In this document: positions 11,915-22,483 of the stretch, piece by piece
How positions within the stretch are numbered: the first letter of the stretch is position 1
How the letters are laid out: each line of letters begins with the position of its first letter
Source of the DNA: Haematococcus lacustris
Taxonomy: Eukaryota > Chlorophyta > Chlorophyceae > Chlamydomonadales > Haematococcaceae
Direction: 5' to 3'
Assembly (NCBI GenBank): GCA_030144725.1
Contig: JASKMD010000012.1
Coordinates: 4,699,294 to 4,763,293, forward strand
DNA length: 64,000 nt
Position numbers and translations under genes: made by a program
The notes under the pieces: generated by a model
Seen by the model: the letters and a program-made list of their open reading frames with translations, nothing else
The model's database searches: none
What the model was told of the DNA's origin: nothing

Positions 11915-12178
11915 GGTACCCCGACAGTACTGTAGCCAGCTACAGTACTGTAAGTGGTCTCTCGAGGTACCTCGAGGTACCTACAGTACTGTAGGTGCCT
12001 ACAATACTGTAGGTGCCTACGGTAATGTAAATGGTCTCTCGAGGTACCTCGAGGTACCTACAATACTGTAATTGGCTACAGTACAATAGGTGCCTACAGT
12101 ACTGAAGGTGCCTACAGTACTGTTCGTGTACTCGCGAGGTACCCCGACAGTACTGTAGGCACCTAAAGTACTGTAGCA
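11915..12178. repeat. Palindromic tandem array around CTACAGTACTGTAG
   Basis: At least ten copies or variants of the perfect palindrome CTACAGTACTGTAG are spaced by GTGCC, and interleaved with GGTACCTCGAGGTACC, itself a perfect palindrome. The array starts and ends with GTACCCCGACAGTACTGTAG. Every unit is its own inverted repeat, so either strand can form cruciforms. Confidence 0.9.
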
Positions 12179-12181
12179 TGG

Positions 12182-12310
12182 CCGTATCTCACCAACCGCG
12201 CAAAATCACGAATTTTAGTTTCAACCCCCAATCTTACAATGCCTTCTTTTGACTATGTACCGAGGCTCTGAATCTCAAAAATGCTGTTACTAATTTGCCT
12301 AAGTGCACTT
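12182..12310 (+). repeat. Conserved end module, left copy
   Basis: About 125 bp directly inside the palindromic array. It is clearly homologous to 42028-42156 (shared start TATCTCACCAACC and shared end AAAAATGCTGTTACTAATTT) and more distantly to the reverse complement of 26597-26705. No coding potential. It is best read as part of a transposon terminus. Confidence 0.75.
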
Positions 12311-12957
12311 GACTTCCATAGCTTTGGTGCCTAGGACCATGTCCGGGCTCAAAGTAAACTCACCCCCCATAAGCTCTCTAACGGCCAGCTGGAACTGAGC
12401 ACTCCAGCTGGTCTGGCAACTCCTGCCTAACTCCACATCTGCCTTGATGACCCTCATTAGCAGGTTACTGTGGGATAGTTTGGCAGTGTTCCAGAACTTG
12501 CATGCAGCCCTTAACCCGTAAAGCTGGAGGGGCAGCTGCCCCAACTCATGCAGCACCATCAGGCCCGACAATGAGCCACGTACCCTGGCAGCAAACCTGA
12601 GAAAGCTGAGCATGCGTGTTTGCACTGGGTTGGAGAGTTGTACACCATGCCCAAGGAATGCACAAGGGGAGCACAAACGCTCTAATGAGGTGACACAGGG
12701 AATATGGATCATGCAGGATCCCATACTCTCTGGCACGCTTGCATGCCTGGCGCATGGCGAAGAACATGCCAGCCCTCATATGAGTGGCAGCAAAAGCAGG
12801 GGTGGCGCTGGGGTTGAAGTGCATGCCTAAGTACTTGAACTCTCTCACCACAGCTAGGTGCTGCAGTTTGTGAGTTGCCATTGAAGACCATCACCTTGAG
12901 CAACTGGTGAGGTACTGTGCTGCTGTCCATGCCAGATATGGTGCCAGCACCTCTCAT
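12299..12957 (-). pseudogene. LINE-type retrotransposon reverse transcriptase, C-terminal fragment
   Basis: On the minus strand a segment encodes VVREFKYLGMHFNPSATP, the motif found after the catalytic core of non-LTR reverse transcriptases (compare FKYLG in L1-like ORF2). It is followed by a His/Cys and Leu-rich thumb-like region with IRAFVLPLCIPWAWC. The fragment needs at least one frame change between 12957-12709 and 12881-12299, and has no catalytic FADD box, endonuclease or poly(A) tail. It is a 5'-truncated, decayed LINE. Confidence 0.65.
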
Positions 12958-12968
12958 ATGTTGCTTGG

Positions 12969-13312
12969 CACTCCTACAATTTAGTCCCTGCGTTTGTCCC
13001 TGCGTTTTGCCGACCTTGTCCGATTGGGCTGAAATTTTGATAGCTGGTAGTTTGCAGAAAATAAAACATTTTTTTCAGAATAAATATTTTAAAAAAATCA
13101 AAGGCGGCTGCGCTGTGGCCCTGTGGCTAGAGTGCAGGGATGAGTGCAGGGATAGGTTGCGGGCCACAGCGCAACAGCTGTTGATAATTTTAAAATACTT
13201 TTCTTGCAAAATTTGTTTAATTGTTGCAAACTACCATCTATCGAAATTTCAGCCCGATCGGACAAGGTTGGTAACACGCAGGGACGGACGCAGGGATTAG
13301 TTTGTAGGAGTG
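12969..13312. mobile_element. 344-bp foldback MITE
   Basis: The element starts CACTCCTACAA and ends with the reverse complement TTGTAGGAGTG. The arms match for about 85 bp at each end, sharing TTAGTCCCTGCGT, GACCTTGTCCGAT and TGAAATTT blocks. A second internal pair, TGCGCTGTGGCCC (near 13108) and GGGCCACAGCGCA (near 13152), continues the pairing, so nearly the whole element folds into one hairpin. No coding capacity. The target duplication is unclear. Confidence 0.85.
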
Positions 13313-13862
13313 GGCCCACTCATTAGCATGTTTAGCGTTCAGGTTCAAAGACATACCAAGCACTAAAGATTGCCCTCTGCATACCCAACAGTACGACTAG
13401 TATCAAGTCGTGTACATAACCTTTGCACATGCAATTACGCTCACCTTGTCACGCAGCCTTCAATTGTAGCCACCTTGACAAGTGCATGGTCTATGTCACA
13501 CATGCACAGGGCTCCTCCACAACATACTGGGAAGAGCCATTTTGCAGGTGGCTGCATGAGGAGTGGACCATTCGTACCCTGTATGTACAACGTGATCCCT
13601 TTCCATTACGAGAAAATCACAAATCGTTATATACTCGTAAAATTCAGATTATCCAGAGGCACAGGGATTATCTGAAGGGGTCAGCCTTACAATCCAATAA
13701 TCCTCGCCTTCACCAGGGATTACGGCACTCAACCTGCTGTAGGAGCGCTGCCCTTATCCACAATCTAATAATCCACGCCTTTACTAGGAATTACGGCATT
13801 CAACCTGTAGGGAGCGCTACCCACGCCCCCACGCAAGGATACAATTACGAGCCACTATGCAA
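13313..13862. other. Unassigned DNA with a short direct duplication
   Basis: A near-repeat of about 70 bp occurs at 13686-13750 and 13755-13820 (AATCCAATAATCC/AATCTAATAATCC, then GGNATTACGGCA and CAACCTG). No gene is supported. Confidence 0.5.
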
Positions 13863-15717
13863 CTAGATCGCGGCTGCAACAGCTAAAAGTTTCATCTTCA
13901 ACGCCTTTCCAGCAGCCTCGTGGGCGTGAAAATCATGCAGCCGTTGCGCCGCTTGGGGGTCAATCCAGGGGGCAGTGGGGATGCACGGCCACGGTGCTGG
14001 CTGCAGCTGCAAGCTGCTGGACGGTCCTGCAAAGCTGTGATGCCAAGGAGCAACCCAGCCATGGGGATGGGGAGAAGGAGGGGGATCAGGCACGTAGCTT
14101 TAGGCGTGACAGGCTGGTGCCAGCAAATAGCTGCCCGTAGGGTAGCTAGGAGGCTGGTAGCTGCTTGGCGGATAGCTTCCCGGGGGAAGCTGGCATGAGC
14201 ATAAGCTAGCTAGAAGGGCCTGACGGGTGGCCAGCGGGTTGGTAGTTGCCAGGCATGGAGCTAGGAAATGATGGAGCGGGTGATGGGCTGGGAGAAGGGG
14301 CCACCCACCCATTGGCTGCCGCCATCGCCTGCCAGCTGAGGGTGGTGGCCGGGGTGGCTGGCGGGATGGTGGCAACAGGGGGTGCCATGGGCTCGGAGGT
14401 TCCTGCGGTGGGCGCCCCCAAGCTCGATTGCGGTTGATCAGCAGTCCAGCGGGGGTGTACGGCTCCATGTGGTGGGCAGCTTCCACCAGGTCATCCTCAG
14501 TGACAATTCCAGCACGCTTGCGAGTGTGAGTCACCTACAGAAAGCATAACGCATGCTTACTATGTGAAAGGATAATGGGACTGGGGCAGGTCAAGGCATG
14601 GCGGGGCGAGGCGTGGCTGGGCAGGGCGTGGCAGGGCAGGGCGTGGCAGGGCGTGGCAGGGCAGGGCGTGGCTGGGCAGGGCGTGGGAGGGCAGTCCTCA
14701 CCTCTCCTGCCTTGAAAGCAGTCTTGTGATGACTATCGATGACCATTCACATCAAAGCAAAGCGGCCATTGGAATCTATCAAGTCATCAGGCTAGGGCGT
14801 GTCCGCTAATATTAGCTCCGAGCCAAAAATGGCCTAATAGCTCATATTAGCGCTACTACGAGCTAATATTAGCTAAGTTGGTCGGGGATCGAGAGGTACA
14901 GTGTTCTATCCCTGCCAGGTGCAGAGGTTTCGCCATCTTTCGTATCTGTTAAGAGATAGCTCTCCGTGTAACAGAAGAAACTCGCTACCGCAAGCTTGCC
15001 AGCTGCAAGGGGGCACGTGAGGCGCTGAAAGTTGACAACTTGAAACACCATGAAAACAGCACAACACGGGTGCCCGGACACTACGGCACTAAGCCACTCC
15101 CAACTGCCCATGTCTAACGCTGCATCACTCCATTTGTCACTCCATTTGTCGCCCCGTCCAAGTGCGCAGGGGGTCGTGACTATGATTTGCTCACGGTCAC
15201 ATGGGGCAGCTGTGATTTGTTGGCGGTTACATGGGGCAGCCCGCGAGCAAAGACTGCAATGGCTTGCGCTGATGCTCAGATGACGCGCATTGAAGTACAG
15301 CTACAAACGTGATGAACGCTATCCAAAACGATGCGATATTGAGAGAGTACTGAGAGACTTGCATGACCCATTTTGGGGCCCCATGAGTCCAGGAGGCGGC
15401 CTCCGACGGCGCATCATCAACGAGCTGCGCATGGGCCACAGCGCCGCCAAGCACAGCCATCGCGCTAAAAAGCGAACGAAGGCGCGACAAGGATCGGGAG
15501 CTAATATGAGCTAATATGGTTGGCTTGCTATTGTTGATACTAATAATATTAGCTGGGGGGGGGAACCGCCCTACATCAGGCACGAGGATTGGTGCCATGT
15601 CATTCTTGGCAGTTTGGACGACATGATGCTCTCCCCGCAACATGCGGGCAAGGGACATCCGCTGGCGCAAAGATTCTGCACTGTACTTGCCACCATCATT
15701 GACCTTGCGGTAACCTG
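13863..15717 (-). CDS. Possible C-terminal exons of a transposon-borne protein
   Basis: Two minus-strand segments with protein-like composition are joined by plausible splice sites. One (about 15717-15582) follows a CAG acceptor and encodes YSAESLRQRMSLARMLRGE and HHVVQTAKNDMAPIL up to a GTAGGG donor. The next (from about 14533) follows a TAG acceptor and encodes VTHTRKRAGIVTEDDLVEAA before becoming Pro-rich. A separate frame at 14000-13863 ends DPQAAQRLHDFHAHEAAGKA and a stop. The intervening intron holds a TIR element. They lie downstream of the KDZ-like transposase on the same strand and might be its last exons, but the only joining exon I can find near 15815-15850 contains an in-frame stop. 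Function unknown. Confidence 0.35.
14590..14700 (+). repeat. GGCAGGGCGTGGC minisatellite
   Basis: About eight short units of GGGCGTGGCAGGGCA type with GGCTGG variants. Related GGCAGGGCA runs recur at 16010-16060. Confidence 0.7.
14804..15555. mobile_element. AT-rich TIR element with GCTAATATTAGC motifs
   Basis: The left end holds three near-palindromic AGCTAATATTAGCT-type blocks in 75 bp. The right end (about 15500-15555) holds GAGCTAATATGAGCTAATATG and ACTAATAATATTAGCTGG, which pair with the left in inverse orientation. The 750-bp interior has no transposase. It sits in an intron-like interval of a minus-strand gene, which would have tolerated it. Confidence 0.55.
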
Positions 15718-16169
15718 CAGCAATGCAACGTGTGAGGGTGAGTGTGTGTAAGACATGTAGAGATAAGCATGACAAGCTTGGCAAACAAAGCAAACAACGC
15801 TTACCAGTAGCCAAGGTGCACAACACGATTCACAACAGCTTGTAGTCAGTCATGTAGCAATTGTATAGATGGCTGCACCACTCCTCATCACTCCTCATTG
15901 TAGGGCGGGTGGCAAAAACAGCTTCAAGGCGCGCAAAGCTTGTGGCTGGGCAACATCGCCCCCTACAACAGGGCAGGCAAGTAAGGCGAAGTCAGGGAAG
16001 AATGCATGGGCAGGCCAGGGCGTGGCAGGGCAGGAGATGGCAGGGCAGGGCAGGCAGAAGCTGGCAGTATACCTCCGTTTTGACGGGTACCGGTACCGTT
16101 TTGACCGGTCGACGGTACCGTTCGTGACTGGAGCAGCCATGAACGCGGCGTCAAAACGGTGCGACTGGC

Positions 16170-17045
16170 ACCATTGAGAAACGCTCCGTTTGAGGACAGC
16201 GTCAAGCTCGACGACGGGCCGTTTGAACGGTCTGACGGGTGCTCGAGCTGTGACCGGAGCAAACGGAGGGACCGGAGTGACTGGAGCGACCGGAGCAGTC
16301 AAGACAATACTGTCTTAGCGGTCAGTTCAAACGGTCCGACTGGTGCAGGTTGGCCTTTAATGTCTAATCGGAGCAAACGGAGTGACTGTTGTGACTGTTG
16401 TGACTGGAGCGACTGGAGCGACCGGAGCAGTCAAGACAATATTCGTCCTAGCAGTCCGTTCAAACGGTCCGACTGGTGCAGGTTGGCCTTTAATGTCTAA
16501 TCGGAGCAAACGGAGTGACTGTTGTGACTGTTGTGACTGGAGCGACTGGAGCGACCGGAGCAGTCAAGACAATATCTGTCCTAGCAGTCCGTTCAAACGG
16601 TCCGACTGGTGCAGGTTGGCCTTTAATGTCTAATCGGAGCAAACGGAGTGACTGTTGTGACTGTTGTGACTGGAGCGACTGGAGCGACCGGAGCAGTCAA
16701 GACAATATTGTCCTAGCAGTCCGTTCAAACGGTCCGACTGGTGCAGGTTGGTCTTTAATGTCTAATCGGAGCAAACGGAGTGACTGTTGTGACTGTTGTG
16801 ACTGGAGCGACTGGAGCGACCGGAGCAGTCAAGACAATATTGTCCTAGCAGTCCGTTCAAACGGTCCGACTGGTGCAGGTTGGCCTTTAATGTCTAATCG
16901 GAGCAAACGGAGTGACTGTTGTGACTGTTGTGACTGGAGCGACTGGAGCGACCGGAGCAGTCAAGACGGTACTTGTCCTCAGCAGTCCGTTCAAACTGTC
17001 CGATGGAGCGACTGGAACGACCGAAGCAGTCAAGACATATCATAT
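16170..17045 (+). repeat. 133-bp tandem satellite, about 5-6 copies
   Basis: CAGTCAAGACAATAT recurs at about 16295, 16430, 16563, 16697 and 16830, giving a 133-bp period. Diverged units follow at about 16964 and 17026. Each unit contains CCGTTCAAACGGTCCGACTG and a run of GACTGTTGT/GACTGGAGC sub-repeats. A stray piece (AACGGTCCGACTGGTGCAGG) lies at about 17917, just before the telomere-like block. The preceding DNA (16075-16130) is rich in GGTACC and GGTCGAC palindromes. Confidence 0.9.
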
Positions 17046-17111
17046 CAACAATTCGTTCAACGACAATACGTTCAGAGTCTATGACAATCAGTGTCACCCA
17101 CTCACTAGCTA

Positions 17112-20100
17112 GCAAGAGGTGGAAGAACCCCCTAGCAACCCCAGCATTCTCACTTTGTGGTCCAAGTGCACAATAGTCCCTAAAGTCCATTGAAACCGCT
17201 CCGACTTCATGTGACGCAACAAAGGCCCGTACTTGTTGATGTGCTTGAAACGTTGCTCACAGACCTGCGATCATAAAAACACGCGACTTACTTACGGCGT
17301 GCCAGAGTTAGATTATCCCATACAAAATTGCTTTTTTTGTGACCCACCTCGGTATTGACGCCCTGCAACTCGTGTAGGCGAAGAGGGTTGACCATTGCAT
17401 CACACCAGATTCCCTTGTGGTTGTGAATGAAATGGAAGCGGTCCACCGCATGCTTCGCTTGCGTACAGAACTTTTTGATCTCCGGGTGCAAATGCGCTCG
17501 TTTCAGCGCCCACCTGCAACCATCATAGCAATGGTTGGGAATATGGGAACATTATTACTTACGGTTGTGCATGGAACATTATTACTTACCCCGTGTGTGC
17601 ACATCATGGGGCATGCTAGCCCAATCCCATGACAGTATTCCCCCATACCCCATGCCAACACTATTAATTTACAAAGGCTAGGGGGCAGTTGCTATGGCCT
17701 GCTGCTGGCCGCTTCAATCCGGATGTTCCCTGTTAAAGACCATGGTGAGGCTTTGTATGTATGTACAGATACTTCACCAACATGCAACAAAGACTGCCTT
17801 GCACCAAGTAGGTAGGCATTAGGTAGCAGGCAGCAGCAGACAGCAAGCAGACAACATGGGGTTGGGCAGCTACTGGGGTTGGCCAGATACTGGAGTTGGG
17901 TAGCTACTGATATGTAAACGGTCCGACTGGTGCAGGTTGAAACTAGGGCTGGGTTAGAACTAGGGTAGGTTTAGGGTTAGGGTTAGGGTTAGGTTAGGGT
18001 TAGGGTTAGGGTTAGGGTTAGGGCCAGGGTTAGGTTAGGGTCAGGTTAGGGTTGGGTCAGGGCCAGGTTTAGGGTTAGGGTTAGGGTTAGGGTTAGGGTT
18101 AGGTTAGGGTTGAGTTTAGGGCTGGGTTAGGGCCAGGTTTAGGACAGAGTCAGTGTCAGGGTCAGGGTCAAGGTCAGGTCAAGGTTAGGGTTAGGTTTAG
18201 GGCTGGGTCAGGGCCAGGTTTAGGGTTAGGGTCAGGGTCAGGGTCAGGATTTGGTGGCAGGATTTGGTGGCAGGGGCAGCAGGGGTGGGTGACAGGGGCA
18301 GGAGTTGGTGGCAGGGGCAGGGGTTGGTGGCAGGGTTTAGGATTGAGGTCTTAGTGAGGGACAGGGTTAGGCTGCCTAAACAAAGGGTTGCAGCAAAGCC
18401 GGGTACACTCCCCACCTTAGCAGATGGCACATGTCGTCGTACACAAACACGAATTCCCCACGTGCAGATTCGGGGTAAGAACTGCTGCCCTCAAACCAGC
18501 GAATTATATTCAACAGTGTCATGCGGGTTGACTCACAGTCAGCCATCTCGATCCCAGGCAGTAACAAACCATCTGGACACATGGCCCAACAACATCCTGC
18601 AGTGCGCTTGCCGTCCTTACCACCTGTGCGCATTTGTGACAATACACGTTGAATATAATGTGAACACGATTTGCTTTGGACCATGTCTCTTGCTGCACAG
18701 TCAGTGATGGTCACGCACCTACACGCAGCCCACATTTAGTGTATGACACTTCCTTGTGTTGTCTCATTGTCTTGCCACTCTGCATGTAATCACACACTAC
18801 ACAGCCTACTATACAACCTCACCCCAATATCAACTGATTAGGAACACATGGAGCTCTACCTCACCTTGGCTCGTTCCTCCAAATGTTGACGCGTAGCATG
18901 CCCTTCCTCCTCGGGCAGGTTTGACACTGCACTGTCTAGTTGCAGCTGCAATATGTCTTCTTCACCGGACTTGTACACCTTCACGCAATGTACAAAACGA
19001 ACCTAAGAGAAGAAAATATCTGTGCGTGCAGTTACAAAATTACAGATGAGTGAAAGAAGAGCAGCAGGGCAGCAACAGGAGGACAGCAGCAGTAGCAGCA
19101 GGGCAGCAGCAGCAGCAGGACCTAAACAGCAAGACCTAAACAGCAGAACAACAGCTGCAGCAGCAGCAGGGTTGCAACAGCAGGGCAGCAGCAGCAGCAG
19201 GGCAGCAGCAAGAGGCCAGCAGCAGCAAGGGGGCAGCAACAACAGCAGCAGGGCAGCAGCTGCAGCCGGGCAACAGCAACAGGGCAGCAGCAGCCGGGCA
19301 GCAGCAGCAGACGGGGCAGCAGCAGCAGCAGCAGCAGGACTGTAGCAGCAGCAGCAGCAGGACTGTACAGCCGGGCAGCAGCAGCAGCAGGACTGTAGCT
19401 GCAGCAGCAGCAGGGCAGGAACATAAGCAGGGCAGCAGCAGCAGCAGGGCAGCAGCAGCAGCAGGGCAAGTTTGTCATCCATTTTCACCTTAATGGGCTC
19501 CTCCATCAGCCCATCTTCAGATAAGTCCCATGCTTCTCCCTTCCGCTGACTGCAGATGGCCTTCCACTCGTCAATAAGGCCCCTATCGATGATGTTTTGC
19601 ACTGGCTCCCAGGTTCTCTCCTCGTATCCCTACGCAAACAGTATAACCAAGGGTACATACCAGATGCAACACTTTCACTTGTGGAGAAGGGCACATCTTC
19701 ACAGTCACGTATTTGTGTCATGCAGGTCATGTACAATGCCCATTTGTGCAATGTCACACAACCTCACCTCCCACGCCACATGGTACCACAACTTGGCGCC
19801 CCTCACTTCTTCCCCACAGATGCGTTCTGCCTTGTACACTGAGCCACGCGCTGACCTCTTGTACCCACGCAAGGGTGGTGGCTGGGTATCAGCCTCCAGC
19901 TGACTTTCCTGCTGCGCAACCAGCTGTACAGCTGGCAAGACACACACTTTCCCTGGCAAACCCCTCTGCTTCTTAGCTGGCTCCTCGCGCTGGGCAATCC
20001 GCTGGCTGCGTCGAACTGGAGGAGGAAGCCCAACCTCTGATGGGAGGTGTCTGCTGAGGCTTGACAGCTCCATGGACTCATCAGGTGCTTCCAGCCATGC

Positions 20101-22356
20101 TTCGTCGGTCTGCTCCAACTCATCATCGCCTGCACATCACCCACAACACACTGACCTATGCGTGGGTACTGATGATGTAGTGAAGTTGGCAGCCCTCACC
20201 GGCAATGCGCCCCCCCCCCCCTCCCCCCACCGGCTTGGCCCCATCCCTTTGGGGACATCCTTCAATGCCTCCCTGGGCGCAACATCTAAACCAGCCTAGC
20301 TGCCCTCTGCCTCGAGCTACTAGCTGTACCTTACTAATAGAGGATGAGTACACTGAGACTGTTCTGCAGCTTTGTGTGTATGCCATGTGATTGCTCCTCC
20401 TCCTACCTTCAGTTGCTGCTATGCCTTGCGTGTATTCCTGCATGACTGCAGGTCCTCGCTTAGAAGGGTCGGCTGGAGGGGACAAAGCCGCCTTGATGCA
20501 AACTGCACAGCGGCCTTGTTGGTCACCCCTCACCGGGGTGCCTGTGCAGTACTTCTTGTAGAATACGGCGTCCTCATCAACAAGACCTAACTCATCCGCT
20601 GTGTGGTCGCTGAACGCTGGATTCAAGCAAGTGCAGCGTGGTCGCATTGAGCTGGAGTTACCATCCACCACTACTGCTCCCAGTTTAGTGCGACGTAGAT
20701 GATCTAGAGCATAGTCCAATTGGCGCCGGAAGCGGTGCGGCTGGGCCTACACACAACATCTCATCCCTCACATAGTTTTATATTGTACAAGCAATCCGAA
20801 TTCATGACCAAGACTAATGCTACCTCATGTTGCTGCCTTCATGCAGCAGGGCAGCAACAGCAGCAGGGCAGCAACAGTAGGGCAGCAGCAGCAGCAGCAG
20901 GGCAGCAGCAGTAGCAGCAACAGCAGCAGCAGGGTGGCAGCAGCAGCAACAGCCGGCCAGCAACAGCAGCAGCAGGGCAGACACAGCAACAGAGCAGCAA
21001 CAACAGGGCAGCAACAACAGCAACAGCAGCAGGTCAGCAACAACAGCAACGGGCCAGCAGCTGCAACAGGCCAGCAGCAGCAACAGGCCAGCAGCAGCAG
21101 CAGTTCTGCAGCAGCAGGAGGGGAGCAGCAGCAGCATCAGGGCAGCAACAGCAGCAGGGCAACAGCAGCAGAGCAGCAGCAGCAGGGCAGCAGCAGCAGC
21201 CGGGCAGCAGCAGCCGGGCCAACACACAACATCTCATACCACACATAGTTGAATACTGTACAAGCAATCCAGATTCATGAGCAATACTAATGCTACCTCA
21301 TGTTGCTTGCCCAATGCTAGCCCAATGATGAAACACCTTACCTGTTTCAATAACAGGTCAATGGGGAGCTTCAGGTTGAAGTTGCTTCTCAGCGCCACAG
21401 GGAGACTGCCCACCAAGTCTAACAGCTGATCACGGAGGATGGCAGCTGACATACGCTTCTGGTACATCAATGTCCGTGTGCCTTGCTGGATATCTGACTT
21501 TCCTAGGAAAGGGCGCACACACACGTACACCCACACAACATGTAATGGCTGCCTGTTCTTGCATCACTAGGAGCACCCTTACCTTTTCCCATGTCTTGCA
21601 AGGTTGTCGCATTGCTGGCATTGACGAAGCCCTCAATTGAGGCAGCGCTGTATTGAAGAAATGACTCGTACATCTGCATGTGCATTGATGCTTACTGCAG
21701 CAACACGCAACATGGTCATGACTATTTCAGCAGCTTCTATAGACTTAGCAACTCAATTGGATGCATCTACGCGCGATGAAGGTTTGGTTAGAAACCTTGC
21801 ACCATATCGGATGTCTAGCCTCAGGTGGAAGAGGCAGCTTGGCCCCGGTGTTTAGTCCCACGGTGTCTGCGCGTTGGTAACCCTCTATGTCGTACTCAAT
21901 GTTGCAGTCTCCACACCTCTTCACAAATTGCGTTCCTGGCACCCCTGGCTCTCCGAACCCAGGGTAGAAGTAGGCCTTGGGGCCACGCTGTTGCACGCGA
22001 CAGGCTTGCAAAAGGCCATCGCATTCTAGGCAGTTTGAGATGTTCGGCGCTGCAAACTGAAGTAGACCTTCCTCATCCAGAGCCGTGGTCAGGGCATCTG
22101 CAACACCTTCCCTGTGCTTCGCTACAGCAAACTCCATTGCCTTTGACCATCCCGCCACAGATGTTGCCACCGTCGCATCTCCAACGATACTGCTCACTGC
22201 CTTCTGCACCACTGTCTCACGAGACAGTGAGGGGATGTCCTCACAGCCCGGTCTGGATCGCAGCCCTAACAGTCCGATGATCAGACAGCATAGCTTGACG
22301 AAGGCCACGATGAGAGTCGAACTCATTTGTGCCAAATTTCGCCAAACAGAGTCCAT
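17112..22356 (-). CDS. Chromodomain-containing KDZ-like transposase
   Basis: A multi-exon minus-strand gene. Exons placed by matching splice sites are 22356-21796, about 21690-21583, 21502-21342, 20746-20407, 20130-19768, 19629-19489, 19002-18865, about 18640-18416, 17513-17348 and 17264 to about 17112. The N-terminal part has a cysteine cluster (NISNCLECDGLLQACR, then VKRCGDCNIEYDIEGY) like those that accompany KDZ transposases. The 20130/19629 junction creates a chromodomain: KLWYHVAWE joined to GYEERTWEPVQNI. The core reads FVFVYDDMCHLLR, then HAVDRFHFIHNHKGIWC, NPLRLHELQGVNTE and, across the next junction, VCEQRFKHINKY. This gives Asp, His, Cys and Glu in the D-D/E layout of Kyakuja-Dileera-Zisupton enzymes, and the reading phase is kept across both core introns. 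Joins at the second and eighth exons are uncertain. Introns hold CAG arrays and telomere-like repeats. It faces the DUF3987-like gene 127 bp away. The family call rests on motifs only. Confidence 0.65.
17955..18260 (+). repeat. Interstitial telomere-like TTAGGG tract
   Basis: Imperfect repeats of TTAGGG with TTAGG, TCAGGG and CCAGGTTTAGGG variants over about 300 bp, degenerating rightward into GGCAGGGGTTGGT repeats (to about 18335). It lies in the intron between two core exons of the KDZ-like gene. The C-strand counterpart (CCCTAA variants) occurs at about 50740-50785. Confidence 0.85.
19050..19475 (+). repeat. CAG/GCAGCAGGG trinucleotide-rich array (intronic)
   Basis: Interrupted (GCA)n with periodic GGGCAGCAG and GACCTAAACAGCA variants. 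It falls between exons 19629-19489 and 19002-18865 of the transposase gene and begins just after a GTGAAA donor, so the poly-Ala, Gln, Ser and Leu reading frames are not expected to be translated. Confidence 0.85.
20840..21225 (+). repeat. Second CAG/GCAGCAGGG array (intronic)
   Basis: Same composition as the array at 19.05-19.48 kb, lying between exons 21502-21342 and 20746-20407. Short repeats flank it: CATCTCATNCC and ACACATAGTT near 20760 and again near 21230, and ATGCTACCTCATGTTGCT near 20816 and 21289. This suggests that a roughly 475-bp intron segment was duplicated or that the array arose between them. Confidence 0.8.
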
Positions 22357-22483
22357 CTCAACTACTTTCAGTGCAGGCGATGTATTTTGCCTACCTACCT
22401 ACCTCGTGATCTCACACAGACTCAACCGTCACACAGCCCCCGATTTCGCCTCGTCGCTCATACCGTTTCCACCACATTCATAG
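22357..22483. promoter_or_regulatory. Shared bidirectional promoter of the transposase and P-loop genes
   Basis: Only 127 bp separate the divergent start codons at 22356 (-) and 22484 (+). No TATA box is evident. The spacing implies joint control of the two genes. Confidence 0.5.

Noticed and set aside
19003..21267. Poly-Leu/Cys/Ala or poly-Gln/Ser ORFs in the CAG-rich arrays
   Set aside because: Both arrays fall between transposase exons that splice in phase around them.
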